Positions 60,501 through 64,000 of a stretch of 64,000 nucleotides of DNA are shown piece after piece (position 1 is the stretch's first letter; the number at the start of each line of letters is the position of its first letter). Where the stretch lies: positions 1,240,001 to 1,304,000 of the forward strand of contig JARWMV010000237.1 of NCBI GenBank assembly GCA_030998015.1, in the 5' to 3' direction. The notes under the pieces were generated by a model, which was not told where the DNA came from, made no database searches, and saw only the letters and a program-made list of their open reading frames with translations. The stretch comes from Ceratorhiza oryzae-sativae (taxonomy: Eukaryota > Basidiomycota > Agaricomycetes > Cantharellales > Ceratobasidiaceae). Made by a program: the position numbers and the translations under genes.

Positions 60501-61911
60501 TTTGTGCCAGGCAAGGGATTGAGATAGAGAGCTGCGAGACATGTTAGAAACGGCAGCGACATGACAGACGTGCTACTCACAGACGATCGTGACACCGTTG
60601 GAGAATTGTTCTACAAACACATGAGGAAATATCAACGCGGTCAGAGGGGGCTACTCACCAACATACTTCCTCGCCGAGAACAAGCCGTAAAAGTGGTAGA
60701 GGTCCGAGAGTGCGCTAAAGAAATGCTTGGTTCCTCCCATACGATACCCAATGACGACTCGGCGTTCGCGGGTACCTTCGACCTATCAAACAAGATCAAC
60801 ACCCGCCTGTGCACAGACAGGGCAAAACACCCACCTCGAACATCTCAATCACCGGGCCAAACCTCTCTTCGACATTCCACATGACACGCTGGTAAATCTC
60901 CAACGTATTGTCCGAGGCCTTTTCCAAAAAGGACTTGTCCGAGACGGAACGAATATCCGTACGCTCGACACCATCTTCGCCCTTGATGAGCTTCTTGGCG
61001 TCGGCAGGAGGAAACTGGCAGCGGGAGACAAAGTAGCAACGGAGCTGTTGCGAGGCATTGGCGCTGATCGATCCCCCAGAGCGGTAGGTTTCGAGCCTGA
61101 AGGCGGATTCGGGCGAAGATTCGTCGAGATATTCGGCGTCGATTCTGTAAAGCGAGGTTGGGGTTAGAATGGTCGAGATAAGCACGACGTGGATGTAGGA
61201 GTATTGAATGTAGCGCTATCAAGCGCGCAAGGACATCAAAAGATATCCAAACGGGCAGTGTCACACCCGATCACCGCGAACAAGGAGCCGAAGCAGGGCA
61301 AACCACGCGTCGTACGCACCTTCCTTCGCAAGTTGCGCCGGGCCCGTCACCGCTGGTGACACCGGGGGCACTGGTGTGGATAAACGTCGCGCGACTGCCG
61401 TCGGGTGCGATCTGCTCGAGGTCAATGACGAGCTTGTTCGCGTCGTGCTGGGTAAAGGCCATGATCTTGGCACCAAAGAGTGCAAGGATGTGGTCGGTGA
61501 TGATCGAGACGGATTCGTTGGCAAAGTATGTGTCGTCGATGCCGAGAGAGCTAGCAACGACGCGATCAGTGGGCATCTAGACGGACGATAGGACGCGACT
61601 CAACTCGTAGAACCATCCGACCTCGAGCTTGACGAGATCGGCAGACATGAAGCCTTTCGAGGCAACGCTCGCCTCGACTTCCTTGCGTTGTTCATCCTTG
61701 CGCGTGAATACGGGGGTGGTGTAGCCCCTAGCAGACGGGTCAATACGCGTCATAGGACCAAGGCAACGACATACGGGAGATTCTTGACCCTGTTGAGACT
61801 GGTGTCGCTCGTGTTGCGGGTCGGTGTCGACGCGCCGCTGGGGACGCCGAGATGGGCGTTGGAGGGGTTGGCGAGCACAGGGCGCGTCGGGTCGGGGCGT
61901 GGTGAAGACAT
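57538..61911 (-). CDS. GDH2: NAD-specific glutamate dehydrogenase, large type
   Basis: Starts MSSPRPDPTRPVLANPSNAH (ATG at 61909-61911). N-terminal blocks GYTTPVFTRKDEQRKEVEAS, KGFMSADLVKLEVGWFYEL and NESVSIITDHILALFGAKIM match the large fungal NAD-GDH. The catalytic and nucleotide-binding parts follow. In the C-terminal third: AVIDGSGVLADPVGIDRAEL, then FKYIVEGANLFITQQARLYL, KRRVVLFKDSSANKGGVTSS, and LEVLAGLGLSDSEYIDLMVF. The protein ends FFNFARTLSKPDQK with a stop at 57538. The enzyme oxidatively deaminates glutamate to 2-oxoglutarate and ammonia, feeding carbon into the TCA cycle; fungal members are usually regulated by nitrogen and carbon supply. The gene is long with short introns and no visible break. 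Confidence 0.92.
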
Positions 61912-62883
61912 GAGTGGTGGTAGAAAACAGGATGGCAGATGGCAGGTCAGCTGCAGCGCGCTCCCCTTTATATACCGCGAATCAGCTGATTGCAGACAAA
62001 ACGCCCAAGCGACAGAGATCCGTGTCACGAGCGCAGGCCAGGCGCACACCCGTCACGCGCCCCCCCATGCGTGTTTCAGTCCCCCAAGCCGTTTGCCCTC
62101 TTCGGTGCCTCTTCTCAGCCAGACTCGCGGCGTGGATCGTGGGAGCATATACTCCCATGACCTTTGCTTGCTCTCTTTTTGGCTCAAATGGCGTTTGGTC
62201 AGGCCCAGCCCTGCACAGCCACATCGACCGATGTCCTGGATGTATGCAAAGTTTTCGTCTCTCGTCCGCAAACCACAAAACTCCCCACCACCAGCCTTGA
62301 CATATTTCTCTACACATCCACGCGACAATTATAGCCTTTGCTGCATCCATTCTCGACACCTGTCAAAAACTTCAAACCTTGTTTCATATCAAACCATCGT
62401 CGAGGGCCAGAGAGCCAGCTGATCGCTTCACGAGCACGCTAGACCTCGCACACATGAGCACCATTCGTCAAGTCGTTTCAAAATCTATCTTCTCGAATGA
62501 TCTTGGCTGATCGCAATCTCGCGTATCATACATACAAGTTAAAAATTTTTTTTAAAAAAGACTTGGGGTGCAGCGGCCTTACTCGGCATGCCGCGGTGAC
62601 GGGAGCTGCGATCTCGACAGCGTATTCAACATATTGTCAAACGTTTGACAAAGGCTACGATCGTTCCTCGAACAGGGCTGTTCTTTGCGCGCACGTGCTA
62701 CACCGAATAGGCAGGCGTCAAAAAAGATCGCCATGAACCAATTGACCATTGGTACGGTAAACATATGCTAGCACCATATGTACAGTACTAGCTAAAGTCC
62801 ATAGACTCAAATGTCCGGAAGCAAGAACAAAAAGTGTCCGATCACATAGAGAATGATGCCCATCCATCCGTTTGCCTGGGCGC
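61912..62883. other. Intergenic region upstream of GDH and downstream of the cupredoxin gene
   Basis: About 970 bases. It should contain the GDH promoter and the 3' flank of the cupredoxin gene. A CACGTG lies at about 62692. No ORF with recognisable content. Confidence 0.4.
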
Positions 62884-63609
62884 TTAGTTGCCCGAGTGGG
62901 CAGCCTTTTGCTGGAACTGGTGGAAGTTGTTGCCCTTCTTGGGTGGGTTCACCTAGATATATGCGTGGAATGAGTTTGTGCATTCAAACTGGTGTAATGA
63001 AAAATCCCCACAGCAAAGACCATTCCCGCCGAGCAGTGTCCAACCTGAGCACAGTAGAACCAGTGGGGCTGTTTCTAAACAAGAAATCAACTTGAACAAC
63101 TATACCCATGAAAACAACAATAGGGCTTGCTTACATCCGTCACCTTGTACACACGAGTCGGGAAATGCGAAGTCTGATTGTCAGGAACGGGGATACTACA
63201 CCACAATCAGCCATCTAAACAAACGACAGCACACCAATTATTTCGAGCCACTCACAATCCACTGCCAAACGCATGTACATCGCCCGACTTGGCGCAAGGA
63301 GCGTCGAACGAGCTCTCAGTCACAGTATGGTTCTTAGGGTAGCTGTATCCCCCCCCCCCCAACATCAGCATACACCCTCTTCACGATACGCCCATCGGGC
63401 CTCAACTTACAACTCGAACCGAATGTGATCGCCGACCTTGGCATGCACATACTCGGGATGGTACCGAAGCTTACCCCCAGCACCGACCGTGACCTTGTGC
63501 GTCTTGCGCCCACGCGCTTCAAGGTCGAATTCGCTGGCCGGGCAGCCGAGGCCGCCAGAGGAAGGGCGAGGATCACTGCAGAGACGACGGAAGCGAGGTT
63601 GAAGTACAT
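62884..63609 (-). pseudogene. Secreted cupredoxin-domain protein, apparently frameshifted after the signal peptide
   Basis: From the ATG at 63607-63609 the frame gives a clear signal peptide, MYFNLASVVSAVILALPLAA, then SA. The conserved mature protein then continues in another frame: CPASEFDLEARGRKTHKVTV, then GGKLRYHPEYVHAKVGDHIR, FEFYPKNHTVTESSFDAPC and GDVHAFGSGF-IPVPDNQTSH, followed by HWFYCAQVGHCSAGMVFAV and NPPKKGNNFHQFQQKAAH, with TAA at 62884-62886. The likely copper ligands are intact: His in KNHTV, and Cys, His and Met in YCAQVGHCSAGM. All introns are GT-AG. A one-base shift near 63540-63550 is needed to join the two parts. This is either a sequencing/assembly error or a recent inactivation. 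Related fungal serine-rich cupredoxins are extracellular. Confidence 0.75.
63349..63360. repeat. Homopolymer C12 tract in an intron
   Basis: Twelve C on the plus strand (G12 in the sense of the cupredoxin gene). It lies directly 5' of the acceptor ATACAG, where a pyrimidine tract would be expected. Confidence 0.8.
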
Positions 63610-64000
63610 GGCGAATTAAGATCGAGTCGAGTAGAGGAACAAGTGGAACACCAAGGAAAAACCAGGCGATGGAGATACCAGCAGCCAGACTGGAACAGTT
63701 TAAATATTCGTGCTCGGGCTATACATAGTTGAGCAATAAACTAATTATGGGCACAAACGCCTCATTCACTCAGCCTTCTCACGCGCATTTGCCTCATGAC
63801 CTTCAGCCTAGCCACACACGGGCGCCGCGGTGCGGCACCGAATGCTCGTTGGCCTCATCCAACGGACAAGAGCCCGCACACTGCCACACGGAGAGGTGCT
63901 TCCTCGGATAGATCACGAGATACCTGGTCAGTCACAAAGGCTGGGAACGGATTGCATCAGCCCGAGGCTATGAGTGGCCGAATGTTGTTAGGTTTGTGTT
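63610..64000. other. Upstream region of the cupredoxin gene, window edge
   Basis: About 390 bases without a supported gene; probable promoter of the minus-strand cupredoxin gene. Confidence 0.3.

Overview
The window looks like nuclear DNA from a filamentous basidiomycete. Genes are split by many short (about 45-65 nt) GT-AG introns, intergenic gaps are short, and two tRNA genes carry small introns. The DUF6533 and DUF6534 membrane families, which I know as expanded in Agaricomycetes, are present. The genus is an inference: a Rhizoctonia/Ceratobasidium-like fungus fits, but nothing seen here proves it. Intron boundaries and gene ends were placed by reading all frames by eye. Coordinates span start codon to stop codon, introns included.

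Layout. 0.7-4.3 kb: a Dug2-type glutathione-degradation protein (WD40 plus M20 peptidase). 4.7-6.2 kb: a DUF6533 membrane protein, then an intron-bearing tRNA-Val. 7.0-10.5 kb: ribosomal protein uL23 (L25/L23a), divergent from an MFS transporter. 11.1-15.7 kb: a tandem pair of DUF6534 membrane proteins. 15.9-20.6 kb: a dynamin-like nuclear GTPase resembling SLIP-GC. 21.3-22.6 kb: an N-terminal amidase (Nta1-like). 22.7-27.7 kb: a Cdc15/Cdc7/SepH-type kinase, divergent from an ACOT13-type thioesterase. 28.9 kb: tRNA-Lys. 30-31.4 kb: a protein I do not recognise. 31.8-33.8 kb: a third DUF6534 gene. 35.6-46.2 kb: the SAGA subunit Sgf73 (SCA7 domain), divergent over 102 bp from the cohesin loader Scc2/NIPBL. 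46.5-47.6 kb: a Vip1-like RRM protein. 48.1-54.5 kb: two more DUF6534 genes separated by a gene-poor 2.6 kb. 55.1-57.1 kb: a DUF4203 membrane protein. 57.5-61.9 kb: NAD-dependent glutamate dehydrogenase. 62.9-63.6 kb: a secreted cupredoxin with an apparent frameshift.

Most genes are unrelated, conserved housekeeping functions in ordinary eukaryotic order, with no operon-like logic. The accessory signal is five full DUF6534 paralogues (two tandem pairs and a singleton) plus one DUF6533 gene, scattered between conserved genes. They share a polytopic membrane core and a near-invariant motif after the last helix, followed by fast-diverging soluble tails. This is the best candidate for an undescribed, perhaps sensory or receptor-like, system.
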